A stretch of DNA of 64,000 nucleotides from Halorubrum hochsteinianum (GTDB lineage: Archaea; Halobacteriota; Halobacteria; Halobacteriales; Haloferacaceae): positions 2,418,001-2,482,000 of the forward strand of contig NZ_CP098415.1 of the NCBI RefSeq assembly GCF_023702125.1, in the 5' to 3' direction. The notes beneath the pieces were generated by a model, which was not told the DNA's origin, made no database searches, and worked only from the letters and a program-made list of their open reading frames with translations. Below are positions 24,771 through 32,706 of the stretch, in pieces. The first letter of the stretch is position 1. Each line of letters starts with the position of its first letter. The translations under genes were made by a program, and so were the position numbers.

Positions 24771-27700
24771 CTAGAACGGCGCGGTCCCGTCGCCGCCGCG
24801 CTCCGTCTCGGGGCCGAACCCGACCGCCGGCGTCGGGTCGCCTCCCTCGCTCTCCGCGACCGCGTCGGGGACCGGCTCGTACCCGTCCGGGCCGTGCCGG
24901 GCGAACTCGCTATCGTACCTCTGGAGGTATCGTATCTGCCGTGGATCTAAGCGGTATATCGAGCCGAGGAGGAACTCGACCTCGTCGACGATCTCCTTCA
25001 CCCCCTTCGCCCCTCGGTAACCGATGTCGCCGCTCGACTCCACGTGCCCGGCCAGTCCCGCTTCGAGGAGGTCGGCGTAGTGTCGAATCAGCGGTCGCCA
25101 GGGGGCCAACTCCGACCGCGCGGGGACCGGGAACCGCCGGAACCGACTCTTCCCGAAGTCCTGCATGTTCCCGTAGGTCATGTGGTAGCCGTACAGCAGC
25201 GAGCTGTTCGCCGCCAGATACGCGAAGTCGCGCGCGGCCTCGGTCGGGAAGCGGTACTCCTTCATGTTGTTCAGGTCGTCGCCGCCCCTGGTCGCCACCA
25301 GCCAGTAGTTGAACGAGCGACGGTGGCGGACGCGGTACGGCGAGTCGTCGACCTCCCAGTCGCCGAGCGTCCGCGGAATCTCCGAGAGGCGTTCGAGGAT
25401 GCCGCGTTTCGTCTCGTCGCCCACCTTCGGGAACGCGTCGAAATCGCCTCTCTGGTCGCCTCCGATCCGATCGCGGAGGATCAGATCGCCGGCCGGGCTC
25501 AGGTCGTGCGACCTGATCGTCGCCTCGCGCGACTCGGCGGTGAACCTGAGGAAGTCGCTCGACCGGATCGCTCCGGACGACGTCTCGGAGCCCTCCGCGC
25601 TCCCGTCGCCCGACCCGACCGGCCGACCGGTGAGTATCGTCGGGTTGATCTCGACGCGGCTCCCCGACCGGTCGAACATCTGCGACGGGCGTCGGGCGAA
25701 CGAGGAGACCTCGGCGGACTCGAACCCGTCGGTGATGAGGTCGTGTTCGGCCCCGCGCTCGCTGCTCGACAACAGGCCGACGGTCACGACGTTTCCGAAG
25801 AAGCCGTCCGCGGACAACAGGTCGAGTTCGCGTTCGACGAAGTTGCCCGCGATCTCGCCGCTGCGTAGCTCTTCGTACCCCTCTCCGGTCTCCATCGGCG
25901 TCAGGAGGCGCTTCTCGCCGTCGGTCAGCAGGTCCCCGTACGGAGGGTTCCCGAGGACGACGTCGAAATCGAGCGCGTACCCGGCGTCGGTCTCCGTGAC
26001 CGCCTCCGGAAACTCGGCGATCCAGTGGAACGGTCGCCCCGCGATGTCCGCTAGGTCACAGGGGAGCGGTCGTCGCTCGACCTCCGCGAAGACGACGTCC
26101 TCGTCCAGCACGTCTCCGAGGTCACGGACGAGCCGATCTCGCGGTTCGTCGGACCCCATCTCCAGCGCCCGCTCGCGCTCGCCGACATCTAAGTTCGCCG
26201 TGGTTCCGGTGCGGAACACGTCGAAGCCCGCGGCCTCGAGGGCCGACCGCTGTGCCGCCGAGAACTCCCCGCCGCCGGCCGGTCTCGCCTTGACGTGCCG
26301 GACGTTCGGACGGACTTCCTCGGAGCCCGGTATCGAGTCGACGAGGCGACGGAACTCCTCGCGGCTCTCGACGCCTTCGTCGACGACCGTCTCGGACAGG
26401 CGCGAAACGTACCGCTCGTCTAATTCCGCCCGAACGTTTCCGGTCAGGGAGCCGCGTCGCTCCTCTCGGGCGTCCCCCTCGGTGTCCGCGTCGAACTTGT
26501 ACGCCAGCCGCCGTTGCTCGATCTCGGCGATGTCGTCTCCTCGGACCTCTGTGACTTCGTCTCCCCGGACTTCGGTTCGGTCCGCGCCGCCGGTGACGGG
26601 GAAGCCGACCAGCGCGTTCCCGTGCGCGACGTTCGCGTCGACGTTCGGGAGCCGCGCGTACGACGACTTCCACCCGTTGTCCTCGATCACTTTGAGCCAC
26701 AGGCGGAGCCGAGCGACCTCGGTCGCGGCCTCGTGAACGTCGACGCCGTAGACGCCGGTCAACGCGAGTTCGCGCTTCGCCTCGTACCGGGCCTCGGCGG
26801 ACGGCTCGTCGCCGTCGTTGAGACCGGCGAGCAGATCGACCTGCGCGCGGTGGAGCCGGTCCATCGCCGTCGTGAGGAAGTGGCCGGAGCCGCACGCGGG
26901 GTCGACCACCCGGAGCTCCGTCACGCTTTCCAGAGCCGCCTCGATCGCGTCCGGTTCGTCGAACGGGACCGCGATCTCCGCGGACTCGTCCCTCTCGTCT
27001 CGCCGGAGGACGAGTCGCTTCCGCGCCGAGAAGCGGTCGAGTATCGCTCCCAGCCCCAGCCGGTCCAAGTGATTTCGAACGGCCTCGCGCTCGTCCGCGT
27101 CGTCGAACCGATCGAGGAGGGCTCCGGTGACGGCCGCTTCGATCGCCGGCTCGACCGTTCTCTCCGTTACCCGCTCCGTGACGTCCGACGGCGTGTATAT
27201 CGCCCCCAGCTCCTGCTTCTGGAGTCCGACGTCGGGCTTCGCGCCGAGGTGGTTGATCACCTTCTCGAAGACGGCCCCGATGACCGACGGGTCGAGGGTT
27301 CCGTCCGTCGTCAGCGAGTCCCCCCTCTCCGCGTCCTCCTCGCCCAGCCCTTCGACGATCCGCTTCAAGATCCCGTCTTCCACGTCGTACGCCGCCTCGT
27401 TCGGGACGGCGGAGCGGAACAGCCCGTCGTTGAGGCACGGCACCCGATCGCGCCGCGAGTCCGCGTCTCGGAGCTCCGGCGGTCGCTCCGACTTCGGCGT
27501 GCTCAGCAGGTCGACGAACAGCGGTCGGATCTCCGACTCGTAGAGGCTCCGCGGCGGGTCAGACGCCTCGTACCGCCCGACCCGTCCGGCCAGGAATCCG
27601 CGTTCGATCCCGGCCACGTCCCGCTGTTCGAGGACGCTGACGAAGAGCAGCCGGTTCGCGAGCGCGAGCGCGAACCGCCGCCGCTCGGACTCCGGAGTCG

Positions 27701-28565
27701 ACTCGTCCGGCGGCGAGATCGACGCGAGGAGGTTCGTCTCGAACGAGTGTTCCGCCCCCTCGCCGAACAGCAGTTCGACGTACCGGTCGTAGAACCCCTC
27801 GACCTCTCGTCGCCGCCGTTCCCGCCGCTCTCGGGGGATCCGCCGCAGACGCCGGTCGAGGTTCGCGCGACCGAACTGCGCCTCGAATCCAGTCGCCGTC
27901 CAGTCCGGCTCGCGGCGAGGGCGCGGAAGGGCGTCGAGCGCGGCCGCCGCGTCTCCGGACCCGGACGCCGCCAGCCTCACGTCTTCCAGCGCGTCGCGCA
28001 CGGCGTCGCGGTCGGCCTCTGCGCCGGTCGCGTCCACGTCGGAGGGAAGGGCCGCCTCGTCGAGGTACCCCGAGCCGACGGCCGCGGCCAGCAGCGCCTG
28101 TCGAGTGTCGACCGCGGCGACGACCGGATACCGGGTGGCGTCCCCCCGCGCCTCGGCCCCGTGTAGCCGCCAGACGACCCCGTCCGTGGCGATACCGTAT
28201 TCCTCGTCCCTGAACGGGCCGACGGACTCCTCGACGCCGTCGCTCGCCGCCGCTATCTCGCCGATCGCTCTCGCTTCGCCGACGACCGCCCTGTCGACCT
28301 TCGCGATCCGGAAGTCGGGGGCCGTCGCGCTCGGTCCGGCCCGCTCTTCCGCCGGATCGCCGAGCCGGAGGTCGGCCGCGTCGAGCAGCGGCCGGACGAG
28401 CCTCTCCTCGGTGAACGCCTCCGGCTCGCAGTCGAGATCGAAGTCGCTGAGAGGTCGTTCGCCGGTGAGGATCGCTTCGAGCGCCTGCCGGCCGACCGCG
28501 TCGTGGAGGTCGGCGACGAACGCCTCGAAGACCGCACGGATCGCGGCGGTCGCCGAGTCGGTCAT
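24771..28565 (-). CDS. Eco57I-like restriction-modification protein (single-chain type IIG-like)
   Basis: The 1264-residue protein begins MTDSATAAIRAVFEAFV. The N-terminal 130 residues resemble a nuclease region (TEERLVRPLL, then APDFRIAKV at about 82 and VGEARA at about 96), where the usual E-x-K is E-A-R. A helical linker follows (RERRERRRREVEGFYDRYVE near 245). The methylase core has DPACGSGHF (about residue 555), GVYGVDVHEAATEVARLRLWL and the catalytic NPPY near 873, so it should methylate adenine N6. The last 300 residues are a likely target-recognition domain (FNYWLVATRGGDDLNNMKEYRFPTEAARDFAYLAAN spans it). No separate S or R gene is next to it. Confidence 0.88.
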   Translation of the reverse strand: MTDSATAAIRAVFEAFVADLHDAVGRQALEAILTGERPLSDFDLDCEPEAFTEERLVRPLLDAADLRLGDPAEERAGPSATAPDFRIAKVDRAVVGEARAIGEIAAASDGVEESVGPFRDEEYGIATDGVVWRLHGAEARGDATRYPVVAAVDTRQALLAAAVGSGYLDEAALPSDVDATGAEADRDAVRDALEDVRLAASGSGDAAAALDALPRPRREPDWTATGFEAQFGRANLDRRLRRIPRERRERRRREVEGFYDRYVELLFGEGAEHSFETNLLASISPPDESTPESERRRFALALANRLLFVSVLEQRDVAGIERGFLAGRVGRYEASDPPRSLYESEIRPLFVDLLSTPKSERPPELRDADSRRDRVPCLNDGLFRSAVPNEAAYDVEDGILKRIVEGLGEEDAERGDSLTTDGTLDPSVIGAVFEKVINHLGAKPDVGLQKQELGAIYTPSDVTERVTERTVEPAIEAAVTGALLDRFDDADEREAVRNHLDRLGLGAILDRFSARKRLVLRRDERDESAEIAVPFDEPDAIEAALESVTELRVVDPACGSGHFLTTAMDRLHRAQVDLLAGLNDGDEPSAEARYEAKRELALTGVYGVDVHEAATEVARLRLWLKVIEDNGWKSSYARLPNVDANVAHGNALVGFPVTGGADRTEVRGDEVTEVRGDDIAEIEQRRLAYKFDADTEGDAREERRGSLTGNVRAELDERYVSRLSETVVDEGVESREEFRRLVDSIPGSEEVRPNVRHVKARPAGGGEFSAAQRSALEAAGFDVFRTGTTANLDVGERERALEMGSDEPRDRLVRDLGDVLDEDVVFAEVERRPLPCDLADIAGRPFHWIAEFPEAVTETDAGYALDFDVVLGNPPYGDLLTDGEKRLLTPMETGEGYEELRSGEIAGNFVERELDLLSADGFFGNVVTVGLLSSSERGAEHDLITDGFESAEVSSFARRPSQMFDRSGSRVEINPTILTGRPVGSGDGSAEGSETSSGAIRSSDFLRFTAESREATIRSHDLSPAGDLILRDRIGGDQRGDFDAFPKVGDETKRGILERLSEIPRTLGDWEVDDSPYRVRHRRSFNYWLVATRGGDDLNNMKEYRFPTEAARDFAYLAANSSLLYGYHMTYGNMQDFGKSRFRRFPVPARSELAPWRPLIRHYADLLEAGLAGHVESSGDIGYRGAKGVKEIVDEVEFLLGSIYRLDPRQIRYLQRYDSEFARHGPDGYEPVPDAVAESEGGDPTPAVGFGPETERGGDGTAPF

Positions 28566-28771
28566 ACCGCCGCACGGGGGCGCGACGGAGACTCCGAGAG
28601 ATCCATTCGGTACGGCCCTTCCGTCGGACTCGCCTTAGTGCTACTGTCCGCGTCGATTTCGGCGACCGAATCGGAGACCGCGGGAGTCTCAGTCGCACGC
28701 GACGACGAAACCGACGCCGCGGCCGAGACCGCCGAGCTTTCGACCGGGAGGCAGGGGCACGCCCGCGACGG
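28566..28771. other. Intergenic stretch, nothing recognised
   Basis: The 206 bases between the restriction gene and the zinc-ribbon gene hold no convincing gene. No start with good coding character, no clear TATA box for the restriction gene and no repeat were seen. Confidence 0.5.
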
Positions 28772-29134
28772 TCAGTTCGGGTCGAGATCGAGCGTGCCGC
28801 AGTCTCGACAGCGGTACACCCCCGCGTCGGTCCGGTCGGGCACGCGGAACTCGTGGCCGTTCGCGCAGACGCCGCCCGCGTCGAACGCCTCGTCGCTCGG
28901 TTCGAGATCCGTCGACTCGCAGGCCGGGCAGCCGAACGCGCCGTGGCCCAACTGCGTCGGCTCGACGAAGTAGTGGCCCTTTCGGCAGCGGCCGGCGTCC
29001 TCGACGCCGTCCGTGCCCGGCGAGACGTTCTTGACGTTGCACTTCGGGCAGTAGTAGGTCCCGTCGCCGGCCTGCTTCGGCGACGCGAAGTAGTGCCCGT
29101 TCGCGCAGCTACCCCCGTTGTCGAAGGGATCCAT
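28772..29134 (-). CDS. Three-repeat zinc-ribbon protein, function unknown
   Basis: The 120-residue protein starts MDPFDNGGS (ATG 29134). It contains three similar repeats of about 36-39 residues, beginning near residues 9, 48 and 87. Each has C-x-x-G-H-x-F (CANGHYF, CRKGHYF, CANGHEF) and, about 16 residues later, C-x2-C (CPKC, CPAC, CRDC). Each repeat therefore offers three Cys and one His for a zinc ion. The acidic linkers between them (DGVEDAG, DEAFDAG) may be flexible. I do not recognise the family. It may bind nucleic acid or protein; its position beside a restriction gene and a toxin-antitoxin pair suggests an accessory role, but this is inference. Confidence 0.7.
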   Translation of the reverse strand: MDPFDNGGSCANGHYFASPKQAGDGTYYCPKCNVKNVSPGTDGVEDAGRCRKGHYFVEPTQLGHGAFGCPACESTDLEPSDEAFDAGGVCANGHEFRVPDRTDAGVYRCRDCGTLDLDPN

Positions 29135-29181
29135 ACCCGCCCCACGGAGAACTGTGTGTAAATTGCTGTGGTCGGGATCGT

Positions 29182-29298
29182 TCAGGTATTTCGAAACGAG
29201 CCGACGCCGGGCGGTGTGGTGGTCGGTTCGCCGTGGAGCTCGCGGGAGTACGGCGTCCGGTCGAGCCACTCGACCAGCTCCTCCAGGCGGTCACGTTG
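29182..29298 (-). pseudogene. Fragment of an unknown gene (C-terminal remnant)
   Basis: The minus strand reads about 38 codons with good coding character (RLEELVEWLDRTPYSRELHG, then PTTTPPGVGSFRNT) and ends at TGA 29184-29182. The frame is closed upstream by TAA at 29299-29301 and has no start codon. It therefore looks like the tail of a broken gene. The parent family is not known. It lies between the zinc-ribbon and VapC genes. Confidence 0.35.
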
Positions 29299-29356
29299 TT
29301 AGCGCACGTGGACAGTAAAATCCAAAGAATCCCGCCGTCCACAGAACGCGCCCCGG

Positions 29357-29791
29357 TCACTCCGGCTGATACGGGTCGGTTGCGACGTCGAGGCGGGAGC
29401 CGCTCTCGGCGGCGTCGAAGTCGTCGTCGAACGCGTAGAGGTATTCGAGCCCCTCCGTCTCCGTGTACGCGACGATACAGGCGTCGACGAGCGAGAACCC
29501 CTCGTGCCGCCGGAAGCGGCCTTTCGCGGTTGCGAACGCGTCCGCCGTCAGGGAGTCGATGTGAAGCCGCGAGTTCTCCTCGACCCGATCGAGGAAGTCG
29601 ACGGCGGCCTCGTGGCCCGCGTGCGTCGTCAGCCCGTTGAGCGTCTCCGCGAGCACGTAGTCGAGGATCACCGCCTCCGGGAGGTCACCGCTGTCGATTC
29701 CCCTGAGGATCGGAAGGGCGTCGTCGTGTGCGCTGTCCCGGCGGTACGCGGCCGCGAAGAGGACGCTCGTGTCGACGAGAGCGCGGGGCAT
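29357..29791 (-). CDS. PIN-domain toxin (VapC-like ribonuclease)
   Basis: The 144-residue protein starts MPRALVDTSVLFAAAYRRDSAHDDA. It has the PIN-domain acidic residues: Asp in LVDTSV near residue 7, Glu in LAETLNGL near 49, Asp in FSLVDACIVAY and Asp in YAFDDDFD. VapC toxins cut tRNA or rRNA and are silenced by their antitoxin. The start codon follows the antitoxin stop directly (TAG then ATG), so the pair is an operon. The target RNA is unknown. Confidence 0.9.
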   Translation of the reverse strand: MPRALVDTSVLFAAAYRRDSAHDDALPILRGIDSGDLPEAVILDYVLAETLNGLTTHAGHEAAVDFLDRVEENSRLHIDSLTADAFATAKGRFRRHEGFSLVDACIVAYTETEGLEYLYAFDDDFDAAESGSRLDVATDPYQPE

Positions 29792-30043
29792 CTATTCGAT
29801 GTCGACGCCCCAAGCGTCGTGTTCGCTCGTGGCGTCCGTCTCCTGACCGCCGTCGTACCCGTCGAAGTCGCTGAACGTCCCCTTGCGCCGTTGGACGACC
29901 TGAACGCGGAGCGTCCCGTCGTCCTCGATGTTCCAGCGGAGCGTGTCGCCGTCGTCGATGTCCAGTTCGCGACGGATGCGGGCGGGAATGTTGGCTTGGT
30001 TCCCCGAGACCTTGCTCTCGGAATCGATGCCTTCGCTACTCAT
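29792..30043 (-). CDS. AbrB/MazE-type antitoxin (VapB partner)
   Basis: The 83-residue protein starts MSSEGIDSESKVSGNQANIPARIRRELDI, with the SpoVT/AbrB swapped-hairpin fold: ANIPARIRRELDIDDGDTLRWNIEDDG. The first 45 residues bind DNA and the acidic tail would hold the toxin. A palindrome covers its promoter. The longer reading upstream has no support; the ATG at 30043 is preferred because the TATA-like ATAATAG (complement) at 30069-30075 is 26 bases upstream. Confidence 0.88.
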   Translation of the reverse strand: MSSEGIDSESKVSGNQANIPARIRRELDIDDGDTLRWNIEDDGTLRVQVVQRRKGTFSDFDGYDGGQETDATSEHDAWGVDIE

Positions 30044-30068
30044 ACGCGATCGTATGGCACCATCACGG

Positions 30069-30090
30069 ATAATAGTGTGTCGCCACACTA
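30069..30090 (-). promoter_or_regulatory. Promoter and operator-like palindrome of the VapBC operon
   Basis: TAGTGTG (30073-30079) and CACACTA (30084-30090) form a perfect 7-bp inverted repeat around TCGC. It overlaps the TATA-like sequence of the antitoxin (plus-strand ATAATAG, 30069-30075), 26 bases before its start. Such a site is what autoregulation by an AbrB-type antitoxin would need. Confidence 0.55.
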
Positions 30091-30277
30091 CGGCTCGAGA
30101 ACACGGCTCAGGAACCCGTCCATGAGGGTTCGGTGTTGCTGAGAGAGCCGCGCTCGGTGATCTGTTCGGATTGCGACTTTGGACTTCCTTCTCAGGAGTG
30201 GTAGAATACCGAAATTGGGTGGCTGGGGAGTCCCAGCCCACCAATCTCGCACGGCCAAAGACCGTGCGCGTTGTAGG
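30091..30277 (-). other. Hairpin-rich stretch downstream of tRNA-Ile, identity unknown
   Basis: This 187-bp stretch between the antitoxin promoter and tRNA-Ile has lower GC content. It carries two adjacent strong hairpins: GGTGG-CTGGG / CCCAG-CCCACC with one bulge (about 30220-30244), and CGCACGG-ccaaaga-CCGTGCG (30249-30269). Read on the minus strand it follows tRNA-Ile directly. A short reading ending MDGFLSRVLEP exists, but without clear coding support. It could be a 3' processing region, a small RNA or a mobile-element remnant. Confidence 0.35.
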
Positions 30278-30351
30278 TGGGCCAACACGGATTTGAACCG
30301 TGGACCTCCCGGTTATCAGCCGAGCGCTCAACCTGACTGAGCTATTGGCCC
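30278..30351 (-). tRNA. tRNA-Ile (anticodon GAT)
   Basis: The minus strand gives a 74-base tRNA. The acceptor GGGCCAA (30351-30345) pairs fully with TTGGCCC, with discriminator A at 30278. The anticodon loop CTGATAA contains GAT. The T loop TTCAAAT and stem ACACGG/CCGTGT-like pairs are present. CCA is not encoded and no intron is visible. A TTTTAA element at about 30384-30390 (minus-strand TTAAAA) lies upstream as the probable promoter. Confidence 0.96.
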
Positions 30352-30455
30352 AGGTGAGCGCATTCAGTCGTTACGCGGGTAGGATTTTAAGGGTTTCCTT
30401 TCGGGAGCCGCCCGCCGTGTGGCGGTTTCACGGGGTCTCGGCGAGGGCCGCGCCG

Positions 30456-31088
30456 TCAGTCGGTTCCCTTCTGCTCCTCCTCTTCGACGGTGAAATCCAC
30501 GTCGACGACGTCGTCGTCCGCGGCAGCGCCGCCGGGGTCCGCGCCTCCCGCGGCCCCGCTGTCTCCGTCGCCGCCGGAGAACCCGTCGGGACCGCCGCCG
30601 GAACCACCGTCAGGACCGCCGCCGGGGAAGCCGCCACCCCCCATCGAGAAGCCGCCCTCGCCGTCGTTCGGGAAGCCGCCGATGTAGACGTTGCCGGAGA
30701 GGAACCCGTCCGTCTCCTTCTCGATGTACGGGACGACGACGTACTTCTTCAGGGCCATTCGGATCGGGACCCGGGAGAGCGGGAGCGCGAGCAGGAAGCC
30801 GACCGCGTCGGTGACGAGTCCCGGCGTGAGCAGGAACGCGCCCGCCGCGATCAACAGCCCGCCGTCGAGCAGTTCGTCGGTCGGGGGCGCGCCCCGCGCC
30901 AGCTTCCGCTGGATCCGCCCGAGGGTGGCCCGGCCCTCGGCGCGGAGGAGGAGCATCCCGAGGACGGCCGTCAACACGACGAGCGCGACCGTCGCCGGCC
31001 ACCCGAGCCGCGTCGCGACCACGATCAGGAACAGCGCGTCCACGAGGGGGACGACGAGGAGCAGCGCGAGCAGCGTTCGCGGGCGCAT
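30456..31088 (-). CDS. FxsA family membrane protein
   Basis: The 210-residue protein starts MRPRTLLALLLVV (ATG 31088). It has three to four hydrophobic segments: LLALLLVVPLVDALFLIVVATRLG, ATVALVVLTAVLGMLLLR, LLIAAGAFLLTPGLVTDAVGFLLALPL. The sequence GLLIAAGAFLLTPGLVTDAVGFLL is the FxsA signature. The C-terminal 70 residues are Gly-rich and acidic (GGFPGGGPDGGSGGG-type), unlike most FxsA proteins, and probably disordered. FxsA function in archaea is unknown. Confidence 0.88.
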   Translation of the reverse strand: MRPRTLLALLLVVPLVDALFLIVVATRLGWPATVALVVLTAVLGMLLLRAEGRATLGRIQRKLARGAPPTDELLDGGLLIAAGAFLLTPGLVTDAVGFLLALPLSRVPIRMALKKYVVVPYIEKETDGFLSGNVYIGGFPNDGEGGFSMGGGGFPGGGPDGGSGGGPDGFSGGDGDSGAAGGADPGGAAADDDVVDVDFTVEEEEQKGTD

Positions 31089-31237
31089 ACCCCCGCCTTC
31101 CCGCCGGGCCCCCATAGCCCTTTTCGTCGCGGGCGGGGGTCGGGGCGATCTCGGGCTCGCGCTCGTCTCCGCCGCGCGTCGCCGGTCGCGTCCGCCGCGA
31201 CCGCCACGGCTTTGCCCGCCCGGTTCGAGCCGGCGGT

Positions 31238-31945
31238 ATGGACATCGTCGGCGCGCTCGGCCGCGACCCGCCCGACCGCGAGTCGCTCCCGCGGTGGGTC
31301 GCGCCCCTCCCGAAGCGGCTGGAGGACGTCGCCTTCCGGTTCGCGTGGGTCATCGTCGCCATCAACCTCGTCGGCACCGCCTTCGGCTTCTGGTACTACC
31401 GGTTCCAGTTTCAGGCCCTGCCGACCGAGGCGTGGGTCTTCATTCCAGACAGCCCCGGCGCGACGCTGCTCATCGCCTCGGCGCTTGGCGCGTGGGCGCT
31501 CGGTCGGTCGAGCGACACGCTCGCCGCCCTCGCGTTCTTCGGCAACGTCAAGCTGGGGCTGTGGACGCCGTACGTCCTCGTCGTCTTCTACCCGCAGTTC
31601 CTCGCGAACTCGGGCCCGGCGCTGTACGCGTTCCTCCTCGTGAGCCACCTCGCGATGGTCGTTCAGGCGTTCGTCCTCCACCGCATCACGGACTTCCCGC
31701 TCCGCGCCGTCGCGGTCGCGACCGCGTGGTACACCGTCGACCTGCTGATGGACTACTTCGTCCCCGTCACCGGCGAGGTGACCCACACCGCGCTCCCGTA
31801 CGCGGACGCCGAGCCGTGGTTCACCACCACGGTGTTACAGGTCGCGGCGGCCGGCGCGGTCGTGCTCACCGTGATCCCGCTGTTCTGGACGCTCGGAACC
31901 CGGATCGCGAGCCTTCGGAGTCGCGCGAGCGACGCCGGACCGTGA
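31238..31945 (+). CDS. DUF1405 family membrane protein
   Basis: The 235-residue protein has about five to six membrane segments (FRFAWVIVAINLVGTAFGFWYY, ATLLIASALGAWALG, AFFGNVKLGLWTPYVLVVFY, AFLLVSHLAMVVQAFVL, AAGAVVLTVIPLFWTLG). The YYRFQFQALP and FGNVKLGLWT motifs match DUF1405, a family of unknown function found in archaea and Bacillus. It is divergent from FxsA. The IS6 copy 2 starts 25 bases past its stop. Confidence 0.87.
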   Translation: MDIVGALGRDPPDRESLPRWVAPLPKRLEDVAFRFAWVIVAINLVGTAFGFWYYRFQFQALPTEAWVFIPDSPGATLLIASALGAWALGRSSDTLAALAFFGNVKLGLWTPYVLVVFYPQFLANSGPALYAFLLVSHLAMVVQAFVLHRITDFPLRAVAVATAWYTVDLLMDYFVPVTGEVTHTALPYADAEPWFTTTVLQVAAAGAVVLTVIPLFWTLGTRIASLRSRASDAGP

Positions 31946-31969
31946 CCGGATCCGCCGCCCCGCCCGGTC

Positions 31970-32653
31970 GTGTTAACTTAAGCATCGGTTCCAGCAGACG
32001 GCGAAGGCTCGGAGCCACGATTCTGCTGCCGTCGGCTCCGCATTTCTAAACGTATTTGAAAACGAAGAGGTCCGTCGTTTTACTTCTCGAAAGACACGTT
32101 CGATGGCATTCCGATTTCCATGACGAGTGATTTGAAATCGAAGTGAGGTTCGTGAGAGTGCTGCTGTGAGGTGTCCGCCAGCATCAACGAGAAATAGCGC
32201 ATCCTCAACGTGGTGTTTCTCTCTAAGATCGCGGAGAAATACCAGCGTGAATTGTTTGCTTTGGACGGGAAATACGTCAACATGGAGGAATTCGTTTGTG
32301 CGAGGATCTACAGCAGCATACAGCCAGTATCTGTCCGAATCGATCTGAATCGCAGTCTCATCAACCGCAACGCGATTCGGGCTCGCACCGTCAACTGGCT
32401 GTAGGTCGGCCTTTTGAATCCAGTTGTGAATTGCTGTTCGACTCCGCTCGACACCCAACCTTTCAAGATACTGTTTGGTATTCGAGAGTGATAGTCCGGC
32501 AAGATGGAGTCGAATACCGGTTTCAATGATCTCGTGGGGTGTCCGCTCACGCTCCACAAACTCCAAGTCGATCCATCCTGTACAGCCGTCGAGGCGGTTG
32601 GATTCGGACATAGAGCATTCGAAACACCGGCCGCCTCGTTCTTAACTTAACAC
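31970..32653 (-). mobile_element. IS6-family insertion sequence, copy 2
   Basis: The 684-bp element has imperfect 13-bp terminal repeats, GTGTTAACTTAAG at 31970-31982 and CTTAACTTAACAC at 32641-32653 (12 of 13 match). One transposase gene fills it, and its stop lies inside the terminal repeat at the left end of the window copy. The A/T content is much higher than in the flanks. No exact 8-bp target duplication abuts the ends, though CCGCCGCCCCGCCC occurs near both ends (31952-31965 and 32653-32666). It sits between the DUF1405 and enolase-like genes; the latter keeps its own TATA-like box at 32675-32682. Confidence 0.88.
31973..32611 (-). CDS. IS6-family transposase
   Basis: The 212-residue transposase starts MSESNRLDGCTGWIDLEFVERERTP (ATG 32611). 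Catalytic residues are Asp in VAVDETAIQI, Asp in LFLVDAGG and Glu in NAIERVFREVKRRT, as in the first copy. The two proteins share the same plan and many blocks (IHNWIQKADLQP, HGNRNAIERVFREVKRRT) but differ at many positions, so they come from different IS6 subgroups. The frame is intact. Confidence 0.92.
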   Translation of the reverse strand: MSESNRLDGCTGWIDLEFVERERTPHEIIETGIRLHLAGLSLSNTKQYLERLGVERSRTAIHNWIQKADLQPVDGASPNRVAVDETAIQIDSDRYWLYAAVDPRTNEFLHVDVFPVQSKQFTLVFLRDLREKHHVEDALFLVDAGGHLTAALSRTSLRFQITRHGNRNAIERVFREVKRRTSSFSNTFRNAEPTAAESWLRAFAVCWNRCLS

Positions 32654-32706
32654 CGCCGCCCCGCCCCGCTCACCGATTTAAGTGACCGGCCGTCGTCGGG
32701 TCACAC

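Noticed and set aside
30088-30288. A 66-codon frame ending MDGFLSRVLEP next to tRNA-Ile
   Set aside because: It runs into the tRNA end and overlaps hairpins and the antitoxin promoter. No coding bias was seen.
24767-30351. An integrative element ending at tRNA-Ile
   Set aside because: No direct repeat of the tRNA 3' end was found at the far side, and no integrase gene is present.
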